This document shows positions 43,949-52,911 of a stretch of 64,000 nucleotides of DNA, piece after piece. Every line of letters starts with the position of its first letter. The stretch's first letter is position 1. A program made the position numbers and the translations under genes. The DNA lies in NCBI RefSeq assembly GCF_014204625.1, contig NZ_JACHLU010000003.1:248001-312000 (forward strand), given 5' to 3'. The notes beneath the pieces were generated by a model. It did no database searches and was not told the origin of the DNA. It saw only the letters and a list, made by a program, of their open reading frames with translations. Source of the stretch: Gillisella vitis. GTDB taxonomy: Bacteria; Pseudomonadota; Alphaproteobacteria; Rhizobiales; Rhizobiaceae.

Positions 43949-44079
43949 ACGCAAAAATGTGAATGTTCTCATTGCGTGGTGCAGGCCTGTGTTGAATGTC
44001 TCCACCTGCCGAGAAAGGTTAAAAAATAGCAGCGCTTCTTAACGACTTGTTTACTACGTTTCGTCGATTCTAAGGCGGA

Positions 44080-47000
44080 GTGATTTGCGATGGCCTGAAC
44101 GTGAGGGATGCTGGTTTAAATTCAGTGTTCACCATGGCCAACGCGCATGAATGGGTCAACCGGCCAAACGTGAAGCGAGCCTGGAATATGAATGGACAGC
44201 GGTCTCTTTCTCCCCGCCAAGTAGGATATTCATCGCTTGATGCCTTGAGCCGCACCATCGAGGGGCTTGAGGCACGCATTGAAGGTTTAATGGGTGGTCT
44301 GCCCAAAAGCGGACGTGTGCCTGAGCACGCTGTTGTTGAGCAGCCGGTTGTAGAACAGCCCGTCATGGAGCGCCGCTCACGTCTGGACCAGCGTGACCTC
44401 CTTGCAGACATCCGCGAACGCCAGCGGGTGCTGGAAGCTGCACGGCCGCGCTCTACTGTGAAGGCTCCTGTGGCCAAGCCGCAGGCACCGCAGACGGAAT
44501 TGCCCGGCTTTCAGCAGGCACTGTCGAGCTTGCGGGCCGATCTGCGGCAGGATATTCGCAAGGACATCGGCGAAACTCTGGCAGGTGAAATTGGATCGCT
44601 TCGATCAGAAATTGCTGACATTCGTAAACTGGCAGAGGACAGCCAGAGCACGGGTGCATTGCGCGATGATTTTTCCCGCATGGCCGAAAGCATTGAGCGT
44701 CTTGGTCTTGAGCGCGCAGGTCAGGCCCCGGTTGCTGAAACGGACGGTTTGCGCGCCGATTTTGAAGAGCTGCGCTCCCTGATGGACGGTCTGGTGCGCA
44801 ATGACAGCGTGCGGGCGATGGAAGATCGCTGGACTGCGCTTGAGGCGCGGCTTGAAACCATTGACCCGGAGCGGATCCAGCAGGATCTTCTGTCTCTTGC
44901 CTATCGGCTGGATGACATCAAGCAACAGCTTGGCTCCATTGGAGATATGCGTTCTGTGCGTCTGCTGGAAGGAAAGCTGATTGCCATTGCCAAGGCGCTG
45001 GAGCATATCGGCACCCATCTTGAGCCCAACAGTCAGGCCATGGCGGAGCAATTTTCCCAGCTGGATCGCCGCCTAGATGAAATTTCCCGCGCTGTGGCGG
45101 CGGCTGGTCGCGCCACACCCGCAACCACCGATCCGCGTCTGGTGGAGCGGCTGGAAGACCGGATCGCCACCATTGCGCGGCATCTGGAGGTGATTTCCGA
45201 GCAGGTCGCAGGTTTTGGCCGCGAAGGCGAATTGGCAGAGCGGATTGAAGCTCTGACCTTGCGCATCGAAGAGCTTGCCAACCAGCAGACCGCACGCCGT
45301 CTGGAAGAACGGCTTGACGAATTGGCCGCCATGCTGGATCGCTCACTGGTTGATCATTTTCAGCCCGAGTTGACAGGCTATCTCTCTGATATTTCCCGCA
45401 AGATCGACGCCCTTGATCAGGCGTCGCTGAGCGAGCATCTGACGGATCAGATTGCCGTGATCGGCCGTCGGCTTGATGAGCTGGATCTTCAGTCCGTAGC
45501 GCCTGCTGTGGACGATGCCTTGCTCAGAAGTCTGGATGAGCGGCTCTATTCCATTGCCGCCCGGCTGGATGAAACCGTGACATCGCCCTTGGTCGATAAT
45601 TCTGGTATTGCCGGACTGGAGCAGCAGATTGCCGATCTTTCCGCGCTGATCAGCGCATCTCCGGCAGCGGATGGCGTGCAGGATGGCCGTATTGAAGGGC
45701 GCATGGCGGCCCTTGAAGACTACCTAGCCACCAGCGACGAATATATTGTTGAAGCGGCCCGCCAGGCCGCCGAAGCTGTGATGGAAAACTATGTCCGGCA
45801 ACGACCGGCTCCCGTGGCAGGCGCAGCACCCGATCAGACCGCTGAAACATTGGCGACGCTGGCCGATCACTTGCGCAATCTGGAAGACATCAGCCGTGGT
45901 GGTGAAGAACGCAGCCATCGTACGGTAGAAGCGCTGCACCAGACTTTGGTGCAGATTGCCGAAAAGCTCGATCAGATGGATCGGCGCACCAGTGCCACAC
46001 CCCCGGCACTCAACGAGCGGGTGGATGCGCAGACACACAAAGATGCATCGCCTGTGCAGGTGGCGCACCGTGAAATCGAAGCCGCTTTCCAGCCCGCACC
46101 GGACAACATGGCCAAAGCTGCGCAGGCTGAGGTGGGCGATGATCTGGCGATCAAGGAGGTCAAACTTGAGCTGCCTGAAAGGCCAAGCCTGCTGGCTGGT
46201 CTTGGTTGGCGCCTGAAAGGGAAAACCACCAGGCAGGCGTTGAGCGAATCTGTCAGTATGGCCTCGATGCCCGTGCAGGATCAGCCCGCCGAGGTGAAAT
46301 CGCCTGAAGGACGCCAGATGCTGGATGCGCCGCCGTCCATTGACCCGGCGGATGCCCTCTTGCCTGAAGACGCCAATGAACTGCTGGAGCCCGGTTCGGG
46401 CAAGCCGGATGTGCGCAAGATTCTGGAAAAAGTGCGTGCCCGGCAAAATGTTGATCAGAATAGTGACGGCGCGAAGGGCGAACGCATACCGCCGCTCGCC
46501 ACAGGCGCGGCCGCCAGGGTCGACGACCGGATGGATTTCATTGCCGCCGCCCGTCGCGCCGCGCAGGCGGCTGTGCAGGAGACGGATCGTGGTTCCAGAG
46601 CGCCAAAACTGTCGATGGCGGATGAAGTGACGGGCGGCTCGGCCTTTTCACGCTATCGTCGCCCGATTTTGATGGCTGTTGGCGCTTTGCTGCTGGCGGC
46701 TATGGCCTTGCCGCTGGTCAAGGGGCTTGGCTCTGGCAGTGCACCGGCAGCGAAGCCCGCCGCCGCTCCGGCTGTGATGACGGCACCCGCACCCGCACCG
46801 CAAGCAGCAGCGCCGCAAGCCTCGGCGGTGCAGAAGAGCGATGTCGCCGCCCCGACAGGGCCTGCCAGCCTCTCAGCCACACCGATTGATGGTGGCCAGC
46901 AGCTTGCTCCGCTTGCACCCGCCACACCTGTTGCGCCTGCATCGCAGGCAGGGTTTACAACATCTGCCCCGGTGGCAGAGCAGGCCGCACAACAAGCCCT

Positions 47001-47856
47001 GTTTGAGGTGCCTGCCGAGATTTCTCCGGCCTCGCTGGTGTCCGCCGCACAGGCGGGTGATGCTGCGGCTTTGTTTGAAATCGGCTCACGCTATCTGGAA
47101 GCGCGCGGCGTGCCTGCGGATTTTTCCAAGGCGGCCATCTGGTTCCAGCGGGCGGCTGATCGGGGTCTGGTTCCGGCACGGTATCGCCTTGCCGGGCTTT
47201 ATGAAAAAGGCACAGGCGTTGCCCGTGATGTTGTCAGGGCCAAAGGGCTTTATCTGGTGGCCGCCGCCGCCGGAAATGCCAGCGCCATGCACAATCTCGC
47301 CGTCATCTATGCCTCTGGCTCCGATGGCAAGGTGGATATGCAGGAAGCCGCCAAATGGTTCACCAAGGCGGCCAATCTCGGTGTCACCGATAGCCAGTTC
47401 AATCTGGCCGTTCTGTTTGCCCGCGGTACGGGCGTGAAGCAGGATTTGGGTGAATCCTACAAGTGGTTTGCGCTGGCTGCCCGCAACGGCGACAAGGATG
47501 CAGGCGAAAAGCGCGATGAAGTGGCCAGGGCCATGGCACCGGATGCCTTGGAGAGCGCCAGGACCGCCGTTGAGCAATGGCAGGCCATGCCACAGGATGC
47601 CGATGCCAATACGGTCAACATACCCGATGACTGGCAGGGCAAAGGTTTGACGACCGGCAGTGTCGATATGGAAAAGGCCATTCGCAATATTCAGGCCATC
47701 CTCAACAAGAATGGTTTTGACGCAGGCCAGCCAGACGGCAAGCTGGGCGCACGGACGGTCACGGCGATCAAGGCGTTTCAGACATCCGTTGGTCTACAGC
47801 CGACAGGAAAAGTCTCGAATGAACTGGTGAAAGCGCTTTTGGCCAGGAATGCCTGA
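44080..47856 (+). CDS. podJ: Polar organising protein PodJ-like (SEL1 and peptidoglycan-binding domains)
   Basis: Up to 1258 residues; the GTG at 44080 is the longest start, but conserved sequence begins around residue 37 (MNGQRSLSPRQ, ATG at 44188), which may be the real one. A coiled-coil-rich cytoplasmic part (about 45-640) contains many LEERLDELA-type heptads. A membrane helix lies at about 857-878 (ILMAVGALLLAAMALPLV). The periplasmic part has an Ala/Pro linker, SEL1 repeats (about 980-1140) and a C-terminal peptidoglycan-binding domain (about 1195-1255). The architecture and length match Agrobacterium PodJ, which marks the old pole and controls its switch at division. It is divergent from the beta-oxidation operon. 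Confidence 0.87.
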   Translation: MICDGLNVRDAGLNSVFTMANAHEWVNRPNVKRAWNMNGQRSLSPRQVGYSSLDALSRTIEGLEARIEGLMGGLPKSGRVPEHAVVEQPVVEQPVMERRSRLDQRDLLADIRERQRVLEAARPRSTVKAPVAKPQAPQTELPGFQQALSSLRADLRQDIRKDIGETLAGEIGSLRSEIADIRKLAEDSQSTGALRDDFSRMAESIERLGLERAGQAPVAETDGLRADFEELRSLMDGLVRNDSVRAMEDRWTALEARLETIDPERIQQDLLSLAYRLDDIKQQLGSIGDMRSVRLLEGKLIAIAKALEHIGTHLEPNSQAMAEQFSQLDRRLDEISRAVAAAGRATPATTDPRLVERLEDRIATIARHLEVISEQVAGFGREGELAERIEALTLRIEELANQQTARRLEERLDELAAMLDRSLVDHFQPELTGYLSDISRKIDALDQASLSEHLTDQIAVIGRRLDELDLQSVAPAVDDALLRSLDERLYSIAARLDETVTSPLVDNSGIAGLEQQIADLSALISASPAADGVQDGRIEGRMAALEDYLATSDEYIVEAARQAAEAVMENYVRQRPAPVAGAAPDQTAETLATLADHLRNLEDISRGGEERSHRTVEALHQTLVQIAEKLDQMDRRTSATPPALNERVDAQTHKDASPVQVAHREIEAAFQPAPDNMAKAAQAEVGDDLAIKEVKLELPERPSLLAGLGWRLKGKTTRQALSESVSMASMPVQDQPAEVKSPEGRQMLDAPPSIDPADALLPEDANELLEPGSGKPDVRKILEKVRARQNVDQNSDGAKGERIPPLATGAAARVDDRMDFIAAARRAAQAAVQETDRGSRAPKLSMADEVTGGSAFSRYRRPILMAVGALLLAAMALPLVKGLGSGSAPAAKPAAAPAVMTAPAPAPQAAAPQASAVQKSDVAAPTGPASLSATPIDGGQQLAPLAPATPVAPASQAGFTTSAPVAEQAAQQALFEVPAEISPASLVSAAQAGDAAALFEIGSRYLEARGVPADFSKAAIWFQRAADRGLVPARYRLAGLYEKGTGVARDVVRAKGLYLVAAAAGNASAMHNLAVIYASGSDGKVDMQEAAKWFTKAANLGVTDSQFNLAVLFARGTGVKQDLGESYKWFALAARNGDKDAGEKRDEVARAMAPDALESARTAVEQWQAMPQDADANTVNIPDDWQGKGLTTGSVDMEKAIRNIQAILNKNGFDAGQPDGKLGARTVTAIKAFQTSVGLQPTGKVSNELVKALLARNA

Positions 47857-47911
47857 GGCTCTTGCCTTGCGGACAAACGAAATAGTCATACAATCAGACT
47901 ATGGTTTGGGC

Positions 47912-47932
47912 TTTAACGGGCTGCTGAAAAAA
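47912..47932. repeat. Single terminal repeat of the MITE-like family (relic)
   Basis: TTTAACGGGCTGCTGAAAAA differs in one base from the end of the 160-bp element (A to G). No matching second end or interior follows, so it is probably a remnant or a cut-down copy. It lies between podJ and the TauE-like gene. Confidence 0.6.
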
Positions 47933-48021
47933 TCCACCGGGATGGAAATGCATTTGTGCGCATGTGTCGATGCTGAATGCGTTAACAGACGGCAGCGGAA
48001 TTTCGCATTGCGGGGACGACT

Positions 48022-48942
48022 GTGACACTTTATCTGCCGATTGCGGAACTGTCGGTAAACATTTTCATCATCCTTGGCATGGGTGCGGCTGTTGGCTTCC
48101 TTTCCGGCATGTTTGGTGTGGGCGGTGGCTTTCTCATCACGCCACTGCTGATTTTTTATAATATTCCGCCCATTGTTGCCGTTGCCACGGGGGCCAATCA
48201 GGTGGTTGCCTCGTCGATTTCGGGGGCGATGAGCCATTTTCGCCGTGGCTCGCTGGATTTGAAGCTGGGCTGTGTTCTGCTGGTCGGCGGCCTGTTCGGG
48301 GCATCGCTGGGCATGTGGCTGTTTGTTCTGTTGCGTCGGCTTGGCCAGATCGACCTGTTCATTTCGCTGATGTATGTGCTTCTGCTTGGCTCGATCGGCT
48401 CGTTGATGCTGTGGGAAAGCGTGCGCGCACTGCGGCGCTCGGCCCGCAATGAGCCTGCGCCATCGCGGCGTCCGGGACAGCACAACTGGGTGCATCGACT
48501 GCCCTTCAAGATGCGGTTCAAAAAATCCAAGATCTATCTCAGCGCCATTCCGGTGCTGGCGCTTGGCTTCTGCATCGGCGTTCTGACGCCAATGGGCATT
48601 GGCGGTGGCTTTATTCTGGTGCCAGCGATGATCTATCTTTTGCGCATTCCCACCAATGTTGTGGTGGGCACGTCGCTGTTCCAGATTATCTTCGTCAGTG
48701 CCTTCACCACCATTGCGCAGGCCACGGCCAACACCTCCGTTGATATTGTGCTGGCGTTTCTGCTGATGATCGCAGGCGTGATCGGTGCGCAATATGGCGT
48801 GCGGGTCGGTCAGAAATTGCGCGGCGAACAATTGCGGGCATTGCTGGGCCTGCTGGTTCTGGCCGTTGGCATTCGTCTGGCCGTTGAACTGGTGGTCACA
48901 CCGGCAGATGCCTATTCCATCGTGGTGGGGGCAGGTCGATGA
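48022..48942 (+). CDS. TSUP-family (TauE/SafE) membrane transporter
   Basis: 306 residues from a GTG at 48022. Eight or so membrane segments are arranged in two repeats, each with the family GxGGG motif: SGMFGVGGGFLITPLL near 28-44 and LTPMGIGGGFILVPAM near 190-206. A basic cytoplasmic loop (RRSARNEPAPSRRPGQ) joins the halves. Members export sulfite, sulfoacetate or related anions; the substrate here is unknown. The stop overlaps the next ATG (ATGA), so it is coupled with the TIGR02186-type gene. Confidence 0.9.
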   Translation: MTLYLPIAELSVNIFIILGMGAAVGFLSGMFGVGGGFLITPLLIFYNIPPIVAVATGANQVVASSISGAMSHFRRGSLDLKLGCVLLVGGLFGASLGMWLFVLLRRLGQIDLFISLMYVLLLGSIGSLMLWESVRALRRSARNEPAPSRRPGQHNWVHRLPFKMRFKKSKIYLSAIPVLALGFCIGVLTPMGIGGGFILVPAMIYLLRIPTNVVVGTSLFQIIFVSAFTTIAQATANTSVDIVLAFLLMIAGVIGAQYGVRVGQKLRGEQLRALLGLLVLAVGIRLAVELVVTPADAYSIVVGAGR

Positions 48943-49751
48943 TCGCTCTTCGTCTCGCAAGCCTTTCGTTCATCATGGCTGTTATGTGCGCGAGTGGACA
49001 GGCGTTTGCGCAAATTCCGTTTCTGACGCCGGACACCACGGGCAAGGAAACGCTGGAAATTGGCACATCGACCAGCGAAATTGCCATTACCTCGGATTTT
49101 CGCGGTGCAGATCTGACGGTGTTTGGCGCGCTGAACAGTGTTGATCAGCTGCTTTTGGCCATTGGCCAATATGATGTGGTGGTGACACTGGAGGGGCCGC
49201 GAACGGAGGCAACAGTGCGCCGCAAGGAAAGATTGCTGGGTATCTGGGTCAACCGGCAGGCGCTGACGTTCGAGAATATGCCAACCTCCTATTCCGTGGC
49301 CAGCACCCGACAGGTCTCTGCCATTGCCTCGCGTGATGTGCTGAACCAGTTGGGGATTGGTGTCGATTATCTGCCGCTGTCACCCATGGGTTATTTGAGT
49401 GGCAATGTGAATATGGGTGATTTTCGCGCTGCCTATCGCCGTCTTCAACGTAGCAACGGGCTTTATCAGGATGAAAACGCAGGCGTGCGGTTTGTCAGCA
49501 CCAATCTGTTTCGGGCCAGCCTGCGCCTGCCTGCCAATATTCCGGATGGGGTGCATGTCGTACACGCCTATCTGTTCAAGAGCGGTGTGTTTCTGACGCA
49601 AAAAGAATTGCGGCTTCGGGTGGTCAAGACCGGCCTTGAGCAGGCGATTACGGATGCCGCCCATAATCAGCCATTTTTCTACGGCGTTTTTGCTGTGCTG
49701 ATCGCGGCAATTACCGGCTGGGCTGCAAGTATCATCTTCCGTAAGGATTGA
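48939..49751 (+). CDS. TIGR02186/Alph_Pro_TM family membrane-anchored periplasmic protein
   Basis: 270 residues. A signal peptide is cleaved near AFA (about residue 24), a periplasmic beta-rich domain follows, and one C-terminal membrane helix (about 245-265, YGVFAVLIAAITGWAASIIF) ends in RKD. The family pattern (STSEIAITSDFRGADLTVFG, QALTFENMPTSYSV) is confined largely to alphaproteobacteria and of unknown function. It starts inside the stop codon of the TSUP transporter gene. The tight coupling suggests a transporter subunit or periplasmic partner. Confidence 0.87.
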   Translation: MIALRLASLSFIMAVMCASGQAFAQIPFLTPDTTGKETLEIGTSTSEIAITSDFRGADLTVFGALNSVDQLLLAIGQYDVVVTLEGPRTEATVRRKERLLGIWVNRQALTFENMPTSYSVASTRQVSAIASRDVLNQLGIGVDYLPLSPMGYLSGNVNMGDFRAAYRRLQRSNGLYQDENAGVRFVSTNLFRASLRLPANIPDGVHVVHAYLFKSGVFLTQKELRLRVVKTGLEQAITDAAHNQPFFYGVFAVLIAAITGWAASIIFRKD

Positions 49752-49786
49752 TTTTTGTGCTGCATTGCCGTCTGCGCAACTGAAAA

Positions 49787-49815
49787 GTGTCATCTCCCTG
49801 TCATTCGGACGTCAT
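49787..49815 (+). promoter_or_regulatory. Pho box upstream of alkaline phosphatase
   Basis: Three 7-bp repeats occur at exact 11-bp intervals: GTGTCAT (49787), CTGTCAT (49798) and ACGTCAT (49809). This is the CTGTCAT-N4-CTGTCAT pattern bound by phosphorylated PhoB. It lies 45 bp before the phosphatase ATG. It predicts induction when phosphate is scarce. Confidence 0.9.
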
Positions 49816-49859
49816 AAGACCCGCCTGCAATCTGTTCAGCACATATTGGGGGAAACATT

Positions 49860-51614
49860 ATGCGCGCTATCTTTGCAACACTCGTGGCAAGCACTGCCAT
49901 GATCGGTGCGGCCCATGCCGCAACAATCTATCCGATTGATCGGGCAACAATTTTGAATGGCTCGCCATTTGATTTCAAGGTCGAATTCAAATCCGTCGTC
50001 AAGCCTGAAGACGTGAAAATCACCGTCAATGGCCAGGATTACAAGGCCGTTTTCGGCGCTGATGCACAATTCATTGCCGAAGAAAAAGGCAAGGAAGACA
50101 AGGTGCTTGGCTCGGCGCTTTTGCTGCGCAATGCCAAGCTGGCTGCCGGCTCCTACAAGGTCGAAGCATCCGCAGGCAGCGAGACGAAATCCGTGACCTG
50201 GGATGTCTATGCAACGGCCGATAAGCCCGTTGCCAAGAACATCATCTTCTTCCTTGGGGATGGTCTGTCGGTTGCGCACCGCACCGGTGCCCGAATCATG
50301 TCCAAGGGCATGACGGAAGGCAAGGCCAATGGTCATCTCAACATGGACAGCCTCGACCGGATGGCCTTTATCGGCACATCGTCCACCAATGCGATTGCAA
50401 CCGATAGTGCCAACACCATGTCGGCCTATATGACCGGCCACAAGGCGGCTGTGAATGCTCTTGGCGTTTATGCCGACCGCACACCGAGCACGCTGGACGA
50501 CCCGAAAGTTGAAACCATTGCCGAGGCACTGCGCCGCACGACGAAAAAGTCGATCGGTATCGTGTCCAACTCGGAAATCGAAGATGCCACCCCGGCAGCC
50601 GTTGTGTCTCATACCCGCGCCCGCGCAGACAAGGCCGAGATTGTGGGCATGATGTTCAACGTCAAGCCAGACGTCATTCTCGGCGGTGGTTCTGCTTACT
50701 TCCTGTCCAAGTCTGTTCCGGGCTCCAAGCGCAAGGACGACAAGGATTACATCGCCGAGTTCAAGAATGCCGGTTATACGCTGGCGACCTCCAAGACCGA
50801 GCTGGACGCCGCAGCTGGTGCCAACCCGTCCAAGCTTCTCGGCCTGTTCCACACCGGCAATATGGACACGATTCTGGATCGCAAATTCCTGAAAAAGGGT
50901 ACTGTTGACAAGTTCCCGGATCAGCCGGGTCTGGTGGATATGACCAAGGTTGCGCTTGATCAGCTTGCCAAGAACAAGGACGGCTTCTTCCTGATGGTCG
51001 AGGGTGCATCCATCGACAAGATGTCTCATCCGATGGACTGGGATCGTGCGATGTATGAAACCATCGAATTCGATCAGGCTGTTGGCATTGGCATGGAGTT
51101 TGCGAAGAACAATCCCGATACGCTGGTTATTGTCACCGGCGACCATACCCATGGCGTGTCCGTTATCGGCACCGTTGATGATGACAAGCCCGGCACTGAA
51201 ATGCGCGAAAAAGTCGGCGTTTATGCCGATGCCGGCTATCCGAACTACGAAGACAAGGATGGCGACGGCTTCCCGGACAAGGTTGACGTATCGCGTCGTC
51301 TGGCGGTGTTCTCGTCCAACTTCCCGGATTATTACGAGACCTTCCGCCCGAAGATGGATGGTCCGTTTGAGCCTGCGATCCAGAACGAGAAGAAGCAATA
51401 CGTCGCCAACGAAGCCTATAAGAACGTACCCGGTGCGGTTTTCCGTGAAGGCAACCTGCCACGCTCTGCCGATACCGCCGTTCACGCGGTTGACGACATC
51501 GTGTTGCAGTCCACCGGCCCCGGCTCGGCTGGCTTCAAGGGCTATATGGAGCAGAGCGACGTTTACAAGGTTCTGGCCGATGCTTTCGCCATCGGCGCAC
51601 CAAAGGCCAAGTAA
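49860..51614 (+). CDS. Alkaline phosphatase (PhoA superfamily), periplasmic
   Basis: 584 residues. A signal peptide ends at AHA (about residue 20). A beta-rich N-terminal domain (about 21-120) precedes the phosphatase domain. Metal and catalytic blocks are IIFFLGDGLSVAHRTGAR near 128, the nucleophile Ser in ATDSANTMSAYMTGHK near 185, MVEGASIDKMSHPMD near 380 and VTGDHTHG near 425. The family hydrolyses phosphate monoesters with two Zn and a third metal. The Pho box upstream supports a phosphate-starvation role. It is longer than E. coli PhoA (471) because of the extra N-terminal domain. A terminator follows. Confidence 0.93.
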   Translation: MRAIFATLVASTAMIGAAHAATIYPIDRATILNGSPFDFKVEFKSVVKPEDVKITVNGQDYKAVFGADAQFIAEEKGKEDKVLGSALLLRNAKLAAGSYKVEASAGSETKSVTWDVYATADKPVAKNIIFFLGDGLSVAHRTGARIMSKGMTEGKANGHLNMDSLDRMAFIGTSSTNAIATDSANTMSAYMTGHKAAVNALGVYADRTPSTLDDPKVETIAEALRRTTKKSIGIVSNSEIEDATPAAVVSHTRARADKAEIVGMMFNVKPDVILGGGSAYFLSKSVPGSKRKDDKDYIAEFKNAGYTLATSKTELDAAAGANPSKLLGLFHTGNMDTILDRKFLKKGTVDKFPDQPGLVDMTKVALDQLAKNKDGFFLMVEGASIDKMSHPMDWDRAMYETIEFDQAVGIGMEFAKNNPDTLVIVTGDHTHGVSVIGTVDDDKPGTEMREKVGVYADAGYPNYEDKDGDGFPDKVDVSRRLAVFSSNFPDYYETFRPKMDGPFEPAIQNEKKQYVANEAYKNVPGAVFREGNLPRSADTAVHAVDDIVLQSTGPGSAGFKGYMEQSDVYKVLADAFAIGAPKAK

Positions 51615-51631
51615 CACGCTTGGATAATGAC

Positions 51632-51655
51632 ATCCGGGCGCTTTGTCGCCCGGAT
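51632..51655 (+). terminator. Intrinsic terminator after alkaline phosphatase
   Basis: ATCCGGGCG and CGCCCGGAT form a nine-base stem with a 6-nt loop, followed by an A/T-rich tail with T-runs. It lies 17 bp after the stop codon. Confidence 0.8.
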
Positions 51656-51696
51656 ATTTATTTGTTTTACAAGAATGAATCTATCAGGGGTCATAC

Positions 51697-52215
51697 ATGA
51701 TGAGCCGCAACGGGTTGCCTCTCAATCTGAATGGTCTTACGCGCCGGGCCAGCCTTTTGCCTCAAGAGTGCCTGACACGTCGGGATTGTCTTGGTGTTTT
51801 GGGTATGATGGGTGCAAGCCTGCTGGTCGCGCCTGCAAAGGCTGCACCAACCCTGCTCGATTTTGATCATCTTTACGGCAAGATCAGCGTCCTGGGTCTG
51901 GAATTTTCTGACGCGGTTAAACAGGCAGCCGGAAAATCCGTGGCAATGCGCGGCTTTATGGCCCCGCCATTGAAGGCCGAAGCCGCATTTTTTGTGCTGA
52001 CCGAGATTCCCATGGCGCTTTGCCCATTCTGTTCTTCGGATTCGGATTGGCCCGATAATATCATTGTTGTCTATCTGGGCGAGAAGCAGACTTTTGTGCA
52101 GCCCAGTGCCCGTATTGAAGTCACCGGCACGCTGGAAATGGGATCGTGGACCGACCCTGAAACCGGCTTTGTCAGTCTGCTGCGCCTGCGCAATGCCTCC
52201 TATTCTGTGGTGTGA
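51697..52215 (+). CDS. Secreted protein with CPFC motif, first gene of ABC module
   Basis: 172 residues from the ATG at 51697 (AGGGG six bases upstream). A likely Tat-type signal has TRRDCLGVLGMMGASLLVAP ending at about residue 50. The mature part is a small beta-rich domain with GFMAPPLKAEAAFFVLT and MALCPFCSSDSDWPDN, where two Cys are in a CxxC pair. It resembles DUF3299-type proteins in layout, though with a different Cys pattern; I am not certain of the family. The ATPase gene starts six bp after the stop. A role in binding metal or redox handling outside the membrane is inferred. Confidence 0.7.
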   Translation: MMSRNGLPLNLNGLTRRASLLPQECLTRRDCLGVLGMMGASLLVAPAKAAPTLLDFDHLYGKISVLGLEFSDAVKQAAGKSVAMRGFMAPPLKAEAAFFVLTEIPMALCPFCSSDSDWPDNIIVVYLGEKQTFVQPSARIEVTGTLEMGSWTDPETGFVSLLRLRNASYSVV

Positions 52216-52221
52216 TCCGCG

Positions 52222-52911
52222 ATGCTCTCTCTTGTTTTGAATGATGTGACTGTGCGCTACGCCGGTCTTTCCAAGCCGGTTCTGGATGTGCCGGGCCTCA
52301 GCCTTGCAGCCGGGGCGCAGTTGGCGATTACCGGCGGGTCCGGGTCTGGCAAGAGCACGCTGGTCAATGTCATCACCGGGCTGGAGAGCCTGCGCCATGG
52401 CCATGCACGCTGGAATGATACGGATCTTGCCACGCTATCCGAGAGTGCGCGAGATCGTTTTCGCGCCAGCAATATTGGCCTTGTGATGCAGGATTTTCAC
52501 CTGTTTTCGGGCCTGTCTGCCATTGATAATATTCTGCTTCCGGCGCGCCTGTCGCGGCTTGCCACACAAGAGTGCGTTGAGCGCGGCCACGCCTTGATGC
52601 AGCGCTTTGGTCTGGAGCGCCCGGATCAGCCGGTTGAAACCATGTCGCGTGGCGAGATGCAGCGGGTGGCGGTTGCTCGTGCGCTGTTGCGCAAACCCGG
52701 CGTGATCATTGCCGATGAGCCAACCGCCAGTCTGGATGCGGAAGCCGGGGCGGCGGTGGCCGATCTGCTGCTGGATGTGGCAGGCAGCGAGGGCAGCACA
52801 TTGATTGTCGTGTCGCATGATACCCGGCTGGTCGAGCGCCTGCCGCGCCGCATCGAGCTGAAAAACGGCACGATCCTTTATGACACACAGGCACAGGAGT
52901 GCGGCCAATGA
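52222..52911 (+). CDS. ABC transporter ATP-binding protein (LolD/MacB-like)
   Basis: 229 residues. Walker A GGSGSGKSTLVN is near 37, the Q-loop in VMQDFHLFSG near 90, the signature is MSRGEMQRVAVARAL near 140, Walker B VIIADEPTASLD near 160 and the switch His in VVSHDTRL near 195. The signature departs from LSGGQ, having Arg in place of the first Gly and Glu-Met after. Partner permeases of this family are FtsX-like and act on lipids, peptides or envelope complexes rather than simple solutes. The stop overlaps the permease ATG (ATGA). Confidence 0.92.
   Translation: MLSLVLNDVTVRYAGLSKPVLDVPGLSLAAGAQLAITGGSGSGKSTLVNVITGLESLRHGHARWNDTDLATLSESARDRFRASNIGLVMQDFHLFSGLSAIDNILLPARLSRLATQECVERGHALMQRFGLERPDQPVETMSRGEMQRVAVARALLRKPGVIIADEPTASLDAEAGAAVADLLLDVAGSEGSTLIVVSHDTRLVERLPRRIELKNGTILYDTQAQECGQ

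Noticed and set aside
49836..51617. 593-codon open frame antisense to the alkaline phosphatase gene
   Set aside because: The plus strand encodes a complete, motif-bearing phosphatase with signal peptide and Pho box; the minus translation has no recognisable domain and reflects codon bias.
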